Positions 1 to 5,270 of a stretch of DNA of 6,463 bases are shown in pieces (position 1 is the first letter of the stretch; every line of letters starts with the position of its first letter). Made by a program: the position numbers and the translations under genes. The notes beneath the pieces were generated by a model. The model was not told the origin of the DNA and made no database searches. It worked only from the letters and a program-made list of their open reading frames with translations. This DNA comes from an uncultured Rhodospirillales bacterium (lineage in GTDB: Bacteria; Pseudomonadota; Alphaproteobacteria; Acetobacterales; Acetobacteraceae), in the NCBI GenBank assembly GCA_903904805.1, contig CAIVDX010000022.1, positions 1 through 6,463 of the forward strand, in the 5' to 3' direction.

Positions 1-225
1 GAGCCGACCGAGGGCATCCAGCCCTCCATCATCAAGGATATCGGCCGGGTGATCGAGCTGCTGCGCGGGCGTGGGACCATGGCGATCCTCCTCGTCGAGC
101 AGTATTTCGACTTCGCGCACGAACTGGCGCAACATATCGCCGTGATGGATCGCGGCAGCATCGTTCTCGACGGCCCAACAGCTTCGCTCGACGCGCAGGA
201 TGTCCGCCGTCGTCTGTCTGTCTGA
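1..225 (+). CDS. urtE: Urea ABC transporter ATP-binding subunit UrtE, C-terminal fragment
   Basis: The last 74 residues of a branched-chain-amino-acid/urea type ABC ATPase, open from the left edge to TGA at 223-225. The fragment begins with EPTEGIQPSI, which in this family follows the Walker B aspartate, so the first residue should be the catalytic glutamate. Residues 30-34 (LLVEQ) are the switch region; the LivF/UrtE branch commonly has Gln where other ABC ATPases have the H-loop His. AVMDRGSIVLDGPT at 47-60 is the usual C-terminal strand pair. UrtE powers urea import together with UrtD, the permeases UrtB/UrtC and the binding protein UrtA. Family members are about 230 residues, so roughly two thirds lies outside the window. 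A LivF amino-acid ATPase has similar motifs; the overlap with ureD makes urea the likely substrate. The urt genes are presumably upstream in the same transcript. Confidence 0.88.
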   Translation, partial: EPTEGIQPSIIKDIGRVIELLRGRGTMAILLVEQYFDFAHELAQHIAVMDRGSIVLDGPTASLDAQDVRRRLSV

Positions 226-1045
226 ACCCCCGCGCCTTCAGCGCGCGCGCGGTGTTCTCACGCTGTCAGTCGCCGCGCGCGACGGCATCACCGCGCTCGC
301 CCGCCTGCGCCAGGAAGGCTGCCTGAAAGCCCGTTTTCCCAACCCCGAACGTGCGGCCGATTTCTCCGCCGTCCTGCTCAACAGCTCCGGCGGCATCGCC
401 TCGGGTGACCATCTGCGCTTCAGCCTCAGCGCCGGCGCCGACACCTCCGCCACCATCGCCACACAGGCCGCCGAGCGCATCTACCGCGCCCAGCCAGGCG
501 GCGCGCCCGCCAGCGTGCACACATCGATCGACATCGCGTCCGGCGCCCGCCTGGAATGGCTGCCGCAAGAGACCATCCTGTTCAATGCCGCCAGGCTGGA
601 GCGCCGCCTGCTCATCCGCATGGCCGCCAACGCAACCTTCACCGGCGTCGAATGCCTGCTGTTCGGCCGCGCCGCGATGGGCGAGCACATGCATGCCGGC
701 AGCCTGTCCGACCTGATCCGCATCGAGCGCGACGGCAGGCTCGTCTATCACGACCCGATCCGCGCCGAGGGCGACATCGCCGCCCAATTGGCGAGCAAAG
801 CGACCGCCGGGGATGGTGCTGCTGTCGCCACCCTGATCCATGCCGCACCGGACGGCGCGACCCTGCTGGAGCCCCTGCGCGACGCCCTGGCCGGCACATC
901 GGCCCATGCCGGAGCCAGCTGCTGGAACGGCCTGCTGGTCGCCCGCATCGTCGCCCCCGATGGGGCCTGTGCAAGAGCCGCAATTCTGGCAGGATTGGCC
1001 GCGCTGAGGGGCCACCGCCCCATCCCCAAAGTCTGGACGTGTTAG
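200..1045 (+). CDS. ureD: Urease accessory protein UreD (UreH)
   Basis: A 281-residue protein, the normal size for UreD, the scaffold that binds apo-urease and with UreF and UreG forms the complex that carbamylates the active-site lysine and inserts nickel. Family motifs appear in order: NSSGGIASGD at 61-70 (family N-T/S-SGG-x-x-GGD), TQAAERIYRA at 88-97, and LEWLPQETILFN at 118-129. The C-terminus (RPIPKVWTC) is also typical. The ATG at 200 is the first start in frame and gives the expected N-terminal length. It lies inside the last codons of urtE (26-nt overlap) with only AGG directly before it and no well-spaced ribosome binding site, so translation probably depends on coupling to urtE. 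Placement next to urtE puts urea import and hydrolysis in one unit. No frameshift or missing motif is seen. Confidence 0.95.
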   Translation: MSAVVCLSEPPRLQRARGVLTLSVAARDGITALARLRQEGCLKARFPNPERAADFSAVLLNSSGGIASGDHLRFSLSAGADTSATIATQAAERIYRAQPGGAPASVHTSIDIASGARLEWLPQETILFNAARLERRLLIRMAANATFTGVECLLFGRAAMGEHMHAGSLSDLIRIERDGRLVYHDPIRAEGDIAAQLASKATAGDGAAVATLIHAAPDGATLLEPLRDALAGTSAHAGASCWNGLLVARIVAPDGACARAAILAGLAALRGHRPIPKVWTC

Positions 1046-1063
1046 TACGGTGTGGCCCCCGCG

Positions 1064-1141
1064 ATGACCCAAACTCATAAAAGTTCTTTGCTTCTTTCTT
1101 TCAAGAAAGAAGAGTCTGTCTTGCTTGGAGCCTTCAGATGA
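1064..1141 (+). CDS. Possible 25-codon leader ORF ending on the ureA start codon (speculative)
   Basis: ATG at 1064 opens a 25-codon frame whose TGA at 1139-1141 overlaps the ureA ATG at 1138-1140 as ATGA, the layout used for translational coupling. The predicted peptide begins MTQTHKSSLLLSFKKEES; it is rich in Ser, Leu and Lys, with no recognisable domain. It is in the same frame as ureD, beyond the ureD stop codon, and it spans the palindrome at 1091-1112. No Shine-Dalgarno sequence precedes the ATG and a frame this short can arise by chance. ureA also has its own good ribosome binding site and does not need coupling. Most likely the frame is a by-product of the repeat sequence. Confidence 0.15.
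   Translation: MTQTHKSSLLLSFKKEESVLLGAFR
1091..1112. repeat. Perfect AT-rich palindrome (10-bp arms) in the ureD-ureA gap
   Basis: The arms cttctttctt (1091-1100) and aagaaagaag (1103-1112) are exact reverse complements separated by TC. In RNA this would fold as a 9-bp stem with a 4-nt loop. The arms are pyrimidine-only and purine-only, unlike the surrounding GC-rich genes, and are preceded by aaaagttctttg. No T-run follows on the + strand, so it is a poor intrinsic terminator. It may act as an mRNA processing or stability hairpin, or be a dispersed intergenic repeat unit. From memory, similar AT-rich palindromes recur between genes in Acetobacteraceae; this is unchecked. Confidence 0.75.
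1127..1130 (+). promoter_or_regulatory. ureA ribosome binding site
   Basis: GGAG with a 7-nt spacer to ATG 1138. This fixes the ureA start there rather than at the out-of-frame ATG at 1125, which opens an unrelated frame. Confidence 0.75.
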
Positions 1142-1440
1142 ACCTTACCCCAAGGGAAAAAGACAAGCTGCTGATCTCCATGGCCGCAATGGTCGCAAGG
1201 CGCAGGCTGGAGCGCGGCGTGGTCCTGAACTATCCCGAAGCCGTCGCGCTGATCACCGATTTCGTCATCGAAGGCGCGAGGGACGGCAAGTCCGTCGCCG
1301 ACCTGATGGAGGAAGGCGCGCATGTCATCACCCGCACGCAGGTGATGGAAGGCATCGCCGAAATGATCCACGACGTGCAGGTGGAAGCCACCTTCCCTGA
1401 CGGCACCAAGCTGGTCACCGTCCACCAGCCGATCCGATAG
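1138..1440 (+). CDS. ureA: Urease subunit gamma (UreA)
   Basis: A 100-residue protein, exactly the usual size of the small gamma subunit of bacterial three-subunit urease. It is recognised by the N-terminal LTPREKDKLL (3-12), RRRLERGVVLNYPEAVALI (21-39) and the C-terminal TFPDGTKLVTVHQPI (85-99), all family hallmarks. UreA has no catalytic residues; it packs with UreB and UreC in the (UreABC)3 assembly in the cytoplasm and helps shape the entry to the active site. It has a clear GGAG ribosome binding site and is followed after 9 nt by ureB. As the first structural gene after a spacer with a hairpin, it is the point where expression of the enzyme could be set apart from that of ureD. Nothing unusual in the protein. 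Confidence 0.97.
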   Translation: MNLTPREKDKLLISMAAMVARRRLERGVVLNYPEAVALITDFVIEGARDGKSVADLMEEGAHVITRTQVMEGIAEMIHDVQVEATFPDGTKLVTVHQPIR

Positions 1441-1443
1441 GAG
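1439..1443 (+). promoter_or_regulatory. ureB ribosome binding site
   Basis: AGGAG overlaps the last base pair of the ureA stop codon (TAG 1438-1440) and lies 6 nt before ATG 1450, so ribosomes ending ureA are well placed to start ureB. Confidence 0.75.
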
Positions 1444-1449
1444 CCGACC

Positions 1450-1755
1450 ATGATCCCCGGCGAATTCATCACCCCCGATACCGAAATCGAGCTGAATGTG
1501 GGTCTGGTGAAGACCTCCCTCATTGTCGCCAACACCGGCGACCGCCCGATCCAGGTCGGCAGCCACTACCATTTCGCCGAGACCAATCCCGCCCTGAGCT
1601 TCGATCGTGCCATCGCCCGAGGCCAGCGGCTCGACATCGCCGCCGGCACCGCGGTGCGCTTCGAGCCCGGCCAGACCCGCGAGGTCACCCTCATTCCTCT
1701 GCGCGGAGGCCGGGTCGTCATCGGCTTCCGCGGCGATGTGAACGGAGCACTCTGA
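1450..1755 (+). CDS. ureB: Urease subunit beta (UreB)
   Basis: A 101-residue beta subunit of normal length. It starts MIPGEF and shows the family's VGSHYHFAETNPAL (36-49), FDRAIARGQRLDIAAGTAVR (51-70) and FEPGQTREV (71-79) blocks, ending GFRGDVNGAL. UreB forms a beta-rich domain on the outside of the urease trimer and contributes to the interaction with UreD/UreF during maturation; it carries no nickel ligands. The gene sits between ureA (9-nt gap) and ureC (1-nt TGATG overlap). Separate ureA and ureB genes distinguish this cluster from the Helicobacter type, in which the two subunits are fused. No irregularities are seen. Confidence 0.97.
   Translation: MIPGEFITPDTEIELNVGLVKTSLIVANTGDRPIQVGSHYHFAETNPALSFDRAIARGQRLDIAAGTAVRFEPGQTREVTLIPLRGGRVVIGFRGDVNGAL
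1744..1747 (+). promoter_or_regulatory. ureC ribosome binding site
   Basis: GGAG within the last codons of ureB, 7 nt before ATG 1755. It supports the overlapping TGATG start. Confidence 0.65.
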
Positions 1756-3461
1756 TGGCCCGCATCACCCGAAGCGCCTATGCCGACATGTATGGCCCCA
1801 CCACAGGCGATCGCGTGCGCCTGGCTGACACCGACTTGTTCATCGAGGTCGAGAAAGACCTCACCATCTATGGCGAGGAAGTGAAATTCGGCGGCGGCAA
1901 GGTCATCCGCGACGGCATGGGCCAGTCGCAGATCACCAACGCCGACGGCGCGGCGGACACCGTGATCACCAACGCCCTGATCATCGACCATTGGGGTATC
2001 GTAAAGGCCGATGTCGCCATCGTCGCTGGCCGAATCAGCGCCATTGGCAAGGCCGGCAATCCCGACATCCAGCCCGGCGTTGACATCATCATCGGCCCGG
2101 GCACCGAGATCATCGCCGGCGAGGGCAAAATCCTCACCGCCGGCGGCATCGACAGCCACATCCATTTCATCTGCCCGCAGCAGGTGGAGGAAGCCCTCGC
2201 CTCCGGCGTCACTACCATGATCGGCGGCGGCACCGGCCCGGCAACGGGCACCGCGGCCACTACCTGCACCCCCGGCCCCTTCCACCTCGCCCGCATGCTG
2301 CAGGCCGCCGAAGGCCTGCCGATCAATCTCGGATTCGCCGGCAAGGGCAACGCCTCGCACCGCGCCTCGCTCGAGGAAATGCTGCGCGCCGGCGCCTGCG
2401 CGCTGAAGCTGCACGAGGATTGGGGCACCACCCCAGCTGCCATCGATTGCTGCCTCGGCGTGGCCGATCGGTTCGACGTGCAGGTGATGATCCACACCGA
2501 CACGCTCAACGAATCCGGCTTCGTGGAAGACACCATCAAGGCCTTTGCCGGCCGCACCATCCACGCCTTCCACACCGAGGGCGCTGGTGGTGGCCACGCG
2601 CCTGACATCATCAAGGTCGCCGGCCTGCCCAACGTCCTGCCCAGCTCCACCAACCCCACCCGCCCCTACACGCTCAACACGCTCGACGAACATCTGGACA
2701 TGCTGATGGTCTGTCATCACCTCGACAGCTCCATCCCCGAGGATGTCGCCTTCGCCGAATCTCGCATCCGCCGCGAAACCATCGCCGCGGAAGACATCCT
2801 GCACGATCTCGGCGCGCTCTCGATGATGTCATCCGATAGCCAGGCGATGGGCCGCGTGGGTGAGGTGATCATCCGCACCTGGCAGACCGCGCACAAAATG
2901 AAACAGCAGCGCGGCGCCTTGCCCGGCGATGGTGCGGCGGACAACACGCGCGTGCGGCGCTATGTGGCGAAATACACCATCAACCCCGCCATCGCGCAGG
3001 GCATGGCGCACGAAATCGGCTCGATCGAAAAAGGCAAATTGGCCGATCTGGTCTTGTGGAGTCCAGCCTTCTTCGGCGTGAAGCCGGATCTGGTGATCAA
3101 GGGCGGCAGCATCGTGATGGCGCCGATGGGCGATCCCAACGCCTCGATCCCCACACCGCAGCCGGTGCATTATCGCCCGATGTTCGCCGCCTATGGTGGC
3201 GCCCTCGCGGCAAGCTGCATCACCTTCGTCTCCTCCGCCGGATTGGAGAATGAACTCGGCCACAAGCTCGGCCTCCGCCGCATGCTCTCCGCGGTGTCCA
3301 ACACCCGCGGCGGCATCGGCAAAAAGGACATGATCCACAACAACGCCATGCCGCTGATCGAGGTGGACCCGGAAACCTACGAGGTCCGCGCGGACGGCGT
3401 GCTGCTCACCTGCGAGCCCGCCGATGTGCTGCCGATGGCGCAACGCTATTTCCTGTTCTGA
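1755..3461 (+). CDS. ureC: Urease subunit alpha, catalytic (UreC)
   Basis: A 568-residue nickel amidohydrolase that hydrolyses urea to ammonia and carbamate; typical length is about 567-572. All active-site residues are seen, offset by +1 from Klebsiella numbering. Nickel ligands are H135 and H137 (GIDSHIHF), the to-be-carbamylated K218 (ALKLHEDWG), H247 (MIHTDT), H273 (AFHTEGAGGGHAPD) and D361 (SSDSQAMGRVGE). H220 is the substrate-binding His. The mobile flap carries C320 and H321 (MVCHHLD). The N-terminal YGPTTGDRVRLADTDL (13-28) and C-terminal PMAQRYFLF are family signatures. The ATG at 1755 overlaps the ureB stop by 1 nt and gives the conserved MARITRSAYADMYGPT N-terminus. The stop overlaps the ureE start by 1 nt. 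The enzyme should be active once nickel is inserted by the downstream accessory proteins. Confidence 0.98.
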   Translation: MARITRSAYADMYGPTTGDRVRLADTDLFIEVEKDLTIYGEEVKFGGGKVIRDGMGQSQITNADGAADTVITNALIIDHWGIVKADVAIVAGRISAIGKAGNPDIQPGVDIIIGPGTEIIAGEGKILTAGGIDSHIHFICPQQVEEALASGVTTMIGGGTGPATGTAATTCTPGPFHLARMLQAAEGLPINLGFAGKGNASHRASLEEMLRAGACALKLHEDWGTTPAAIDCCLGVADRFDVQVMIHTDTLNESGFVEDTIKAFAGRTIHAFHTEGAGGGHAPDIIKVAGLPNVLPSSTNPTRPYTLNTLDEHLDMLMVCHHLDSSIPEDVAFAESRIRRETIAAEDILHDLGALSMMSSDSQAMGRVGEVIIRTWQTAHKMKQQRGALPGDGAADNTRVRRYVAKYTINPAIAQGMAHEIGSIEKGKLADLVLWSPAFFGVKPDLVIKGGSIVMAPMGDPNASIPTPQPVHYRPMFAAYGGALAASCITFVSSAGLENELGHKLGLRRMLSAVSNTRGGIGKKDMIHNNAMPLIEVDPETYEVRADGVLLTCEPADVLPMAQRYFLF

Positions 3462-3916
3462 TGACCATCCACCGCCGCGCCCACACGATCCTGCATGCCG
3501 GGCACTGGAACCTCGCCGAAGCGATCGATTCCATCAGCCTCGATCACAACCACCGCCACCGGCGCCGGCTGCTGATGGCAACCGAGCGCGGCCACGCCAT
3601 CCTTCTCGACCTCGCGCAGACCAGTGTTATCCGTGACAATGACGGTCTGCTGCTTGAGGATGGCGCGGTGATCCACGTGCGCGCGAAGCCCGAAGCGCTG
3701 CTCTCCATCACTGCCCCCGACAGCCACGCGTTGCTGCGTCTGGCCTGGCATCTTGGCAATCGCCATCTGCCGGTGCAGGTGCTGCCGGGCGAACTGCGCA
3801 TCGCCGACGATCACGTCATCGCAGCGATGATCACCGGGCTGGGCGGCTCCGCCACCCAGATCATGGCACCCTTCGACCCGGAGGCCGGCGCCTATGCCGG
3901 AGGCCATGCTCACTGA
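3461..3916 (+). CDS. ureE: Urease accessory protein UreE (nickel metallochaperone)
   Basis: A 151-residue UreE, which dimerises and hands Ni2+ to the UreD-UreF-UreG maturation complex. The N-terminal domain (about 1-75) shows LDHNHRHRRRLLM at 27-39 and LLLEDGAVIHVRA at 63-75. The C-terminal metal-binding domain contains LAWHLGNRHLPVQVLPGEL at 94-112, where H102 of GNRH is the conserved dimer-interface nickel ligand; H118 corresponds to a further family His. The tail is short (GGHAH, H149 and H151) instead of the long poly-His tail of Klebsiella UreE, so nickel storage capacity should be small while delivery is kept. The ATG at 3461 overlaps the ureC stop as TGATG and has no Shine-Dalgarno sequence, so translation probably relies on ribosomes finishing ureC. 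The last 23 nt overlap ureF. Confidence 0.95.
   Translation: MTIHRRAHTILHAGHWNLAEAIDSISLDHNHRHRRRLLMATERGHAILLDLAQTSVIRDNDGLLLEDGAVIHVRAKPEALLSITAPDSHALLRLAWHLGNRHLPVQVLPGELRIADDHVIAAMITGLGGSATQIMAPFDPEAGAYAGGHAH
3880..3884 (+). promoter_or_regulatory. ureF ribosome binding site (decides the start)
   Basis: GGAGG with a 9-nt spacer to ATG 3894. A second GGAGG at 3899-3903 lies only 2 nt before the alternative ATG at 3906, too close to serve it, which favours 3894. Confidence 0.6.
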
Positions 3917-4556
3917 CGCCCCGCTGTTCCGACTTCTCTCGTTCCTGTCGCCAGGCTTTCCAACCGGCGGTTTTGCCTACTCGCACGGCATCGAACACGC
4001 GGTAGAATGCGGTGACATCACCAGCGAAACGACCCTCACGGACTGGCTGCGCGACCTGCTGACCCACGGCACCGGCCGCAACGACGCGATCTTGCTGCGC
4101 CTCGCCCACGCAGCAGACGATCACACCGAGATCGCCGAACTCGCCACCGCCTGCGCCACCTCGTCGGAACGCCGTAGCGAAACATTGGCGCAAGGCGCCG
4201 CCTTCATCGCCGCCGCCAACGCCTGGCATCCCGAACTCGGCAAGTCCCTGCCGCGCGAATGCCCCTACCCCGTTGCCGTCGGCGCGATCGCCGCCCGCAG
4301 CGAGGTGCCGGAAGACCAAGCCTGCATCGGCTTTCTCCAGGCCTGGACAGCCAATCTGGTGAATGCCGGCCTTCGCCTCATCCCGCTCGGCCAATCCGCC
4401 GGCTTGCGCGTGCTCGCCGCGCTCGAACCCGTCGCCCTGCATCTGGCCAACAGCACGCGCGGCTGCGCCGAAGACCATCTCGGCGGCATCTGCTTCCGTG
4501 CGGACGTCGCCGCGATGCGTCACGAAACCCAATACACAAGGCTGTTCCGCTCATGA
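3894..4556 (+). CDS. ureF: Urease accessory protein UreF
   Basis: A 220-residue all-helical accessory protein (family about 220-230). UreF binds UreD on apo-urease and recruits the UreG GTPase, and is thought to gate its GTP hydrolysis. Hallmarks seen: LLSFLSPGFPTGGFAYSHGIE near residues 14-34 (family L-x-SP-x-x-P-x-GGF-x-YS-x-G-E), a Gly/Ala-rich middle with VAVGAIAA around 127-134, and the conserved C-terminus MRHETQYTRLFRS. It starts inside ureE (23-nt overlap). ATG 3894 is preferred because a GGAGG lies 9 nt upstream; an ATG at 3906, four codons on, would also be compatible with the family. The stop overlaps the ureG start as ATGA, so ureE, ureF and ureG are translationally linked. No missing motif. 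Confidence 0.95.
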   Translation: MPEAMLTDAPLFRLLSFLSPGFPTGGFAYSHGIEHAVECGDITSETTLTDWLRDLLTHGTGRNDAILLRLAHAADDHTEIAELATACATSSERRSETLAQGAAFIAAANAWHPELGKSLPRECPYPVAVGAIAARSEVPEDQACIGFLQAWTANLVNAGLRLIPLGQSAGLRVLAALEPVALHLANSTRGCAEDHLGGICFRADVAAMRHETQYTRLFRS

Positions 4557-5164
4557 CACACACAGGCCCATTGCGCGTCGGCATCGGCGGCCCCGTCGGC
4601 AGCGGCAAGACCGCGCTGATGGATGCGCTCTGCAAACATTTCCGCGACCGCTACGACATCGCCGCCATCACCAACGACATCTACACCCGCGAGGATGCGG
4701 AGTTCCTCACCCGCGCCGGCTCCCTGGTGCCCGAACGCATCCTCGGCATCGAAACCGGCGGCTGCCCGCACACCGCCATCCGCGAAGACGCCTCGATCAA
4801 CCTCGCCGGTGTGGCTGATCTGACCGCCAGATTTCCCAATCTCGACCTGATCCTCATCGAAAGCGGTGGCGACAATCTCGCCGCCACCTTCAGCCCGGAA
4901 CTCGCCGACATCACCATCTACGTGATCGACGTCTCCGCCGGCGACAAGATCCCCCGCAAGGGTGGCCCCGGCATCACCCGCAGCGATCTGCTGGTGATCA
5001 ACAAGATCGACCTCGCCCCCCATGTCGGCGCGAGCCTGGAGGTGATGGACCGCGACGCGAAGAAGATGCGCGGCGAGCGCCCCTTCGTGTTCGCCAATAT
5101 CAGGGCCGGGAAATCGGTCGAGGAGATCGGCAGCTTTATCGAAAAGGCGGGCGGCCTCGGCTAG
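4553..5164 (+). CDS. ureG: Urease accessory GTPase UreG
   Basis: A 203-residue SIMIBI-class GTPase, the usual size, that drives nickel insertion into urease. Motifs in order: P-loop GPVGSGKT (13-20), NDIYTREDAEFL (41-52), ETGGCPHTAIRED (67-79) with the conserved Cys-Pro-His nickel site at 71-73, ESGGDNLAATFSPEL (103-117), and the guanine-specificity NKID (150-153). The ATG at 4553 overlaps the ureF stop as ATGA and gives the standard short N-terminus before the P-loop. The reading frame is open far upstream (to 4259), but that stretch is only a shadow of ureF. The ribosome binding site is weak (AAGG at 4538-4541, 11-nt spacer), consistent with coupling to ureF. It is the last gene of the cluster here. 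Confidence 0.97.
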   Translation: MTHTGPLRVGIGGPVGSGKTALMDALCKHFRDRYDIAAITNDIYTREDAEFLTRAGSLVPERILGIETGGCPHTAIREDASINLAGVADLTARFPNLDLILIESGGDNLAATFSPELADITIYVIDVSAGDKIPRKGGPGITRSDLLVINKIDLAPHVGASLEVMDRDAKKMRGERPFVFANIRAGKSVEEIGSFIEKAGGLG

Positions 5165-5170
5165 ACCAAC

Positions 5171-5199
5171 ACTGGATCATGGTCTTCATATGATCCGGT
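5171..5199 (+). terminator. Candidate hairpin after ureG
   Basis: Arms 5171-5180 (actggatcat) and 5190-5199 (atgatccggt) pair over 10 bp with one G-U, around a 9-nt loop that can close by one further G-U pair. It starts 7 nt after the ureG stop codon, where a terminator is expected. No T-run follows, so it is not a classical intrinsic terminator; it may protect the 3' end of the mRNA or mark termination of another kind. Confidence 0.4.
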
Positions 5200-5227
5200 C
5201 AGGTTGCTCGCCACACCACAAACCTGG

Positions 5228-5263
5228 AGCGTGACCAAAGCTTCAAACGAACCCCGTCACGCT
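5228..5263. terminator. Candidate hairpin between the convergent ureG and dnaE 3' ends
   Basis: Arms agcgtgac (5228-5235) and gtcacgct (5256-5263) are exact reverse complements with a 20-nt loop. It lies 7 nt beyond the dnaE stop codon in the dnaE direction. On the + strand a short ttt run overlaps its end (5263-5265). A possible bidirectional or dnaE terminator, weak because of the long loop and lack of a T-tract. Confidence 0.35.
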
Positions 5264-5270
5264 TTAGCGC

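Larger units (their letters stand above)
1046..1137. other. ureD-ureA intergenic spacer
   Basis: The only sizeable gap within the urease cluster (92 nt). Its second half is markedly AT-rich compared with the GC-rich genes around it and contains a perfect palindrome and the ureA ribosome binding site. I see no convincing -35/-10 pair, so an internal promoter for ureA cannot be claimed. The ureD reading frame stays open after its TAG up to the ureA start. Confidence 0.7.

Noticed and set aside
266..1078. A 270-codon open frame on the - strand opposite ureD
   Set aside because: Composition (Gly, Ala, Gln, Asp) is typical of a GC-rich antisense shadow; ureD on the + strand has clear family motifs.
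1046..1137. Internal promoter for ureA
   Set aside because: No plausible -35/-10 pair with correct spacing; the AT-rich part is explained by the palindrome.
1566..2804. A 412-codon open frame on the - strand opposite ureB and ureC
   Set aside because: It is antisense to two fully conserved urease genes. Its Gly/Ala/Asp/Val-rich, low-complexity translation is what high GC third-position bias produces, and there is no domain or start signal.
4259..4552. N-terminal extension of UreG by 98 codons
   Set aside because: The added Arg/Pro-rich stretch is the ureF gene read in another frame. UreG proteins begin just before the P-loop, as given by ATG 4553.
3906..4556. Alternative ureF start at the ATG at 3906
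   Set aside because: The nearest GGAGG is only 2 nt away, whereas ATG 3894 has one at 9 nt. The difference is four residues and does not affect the identity.
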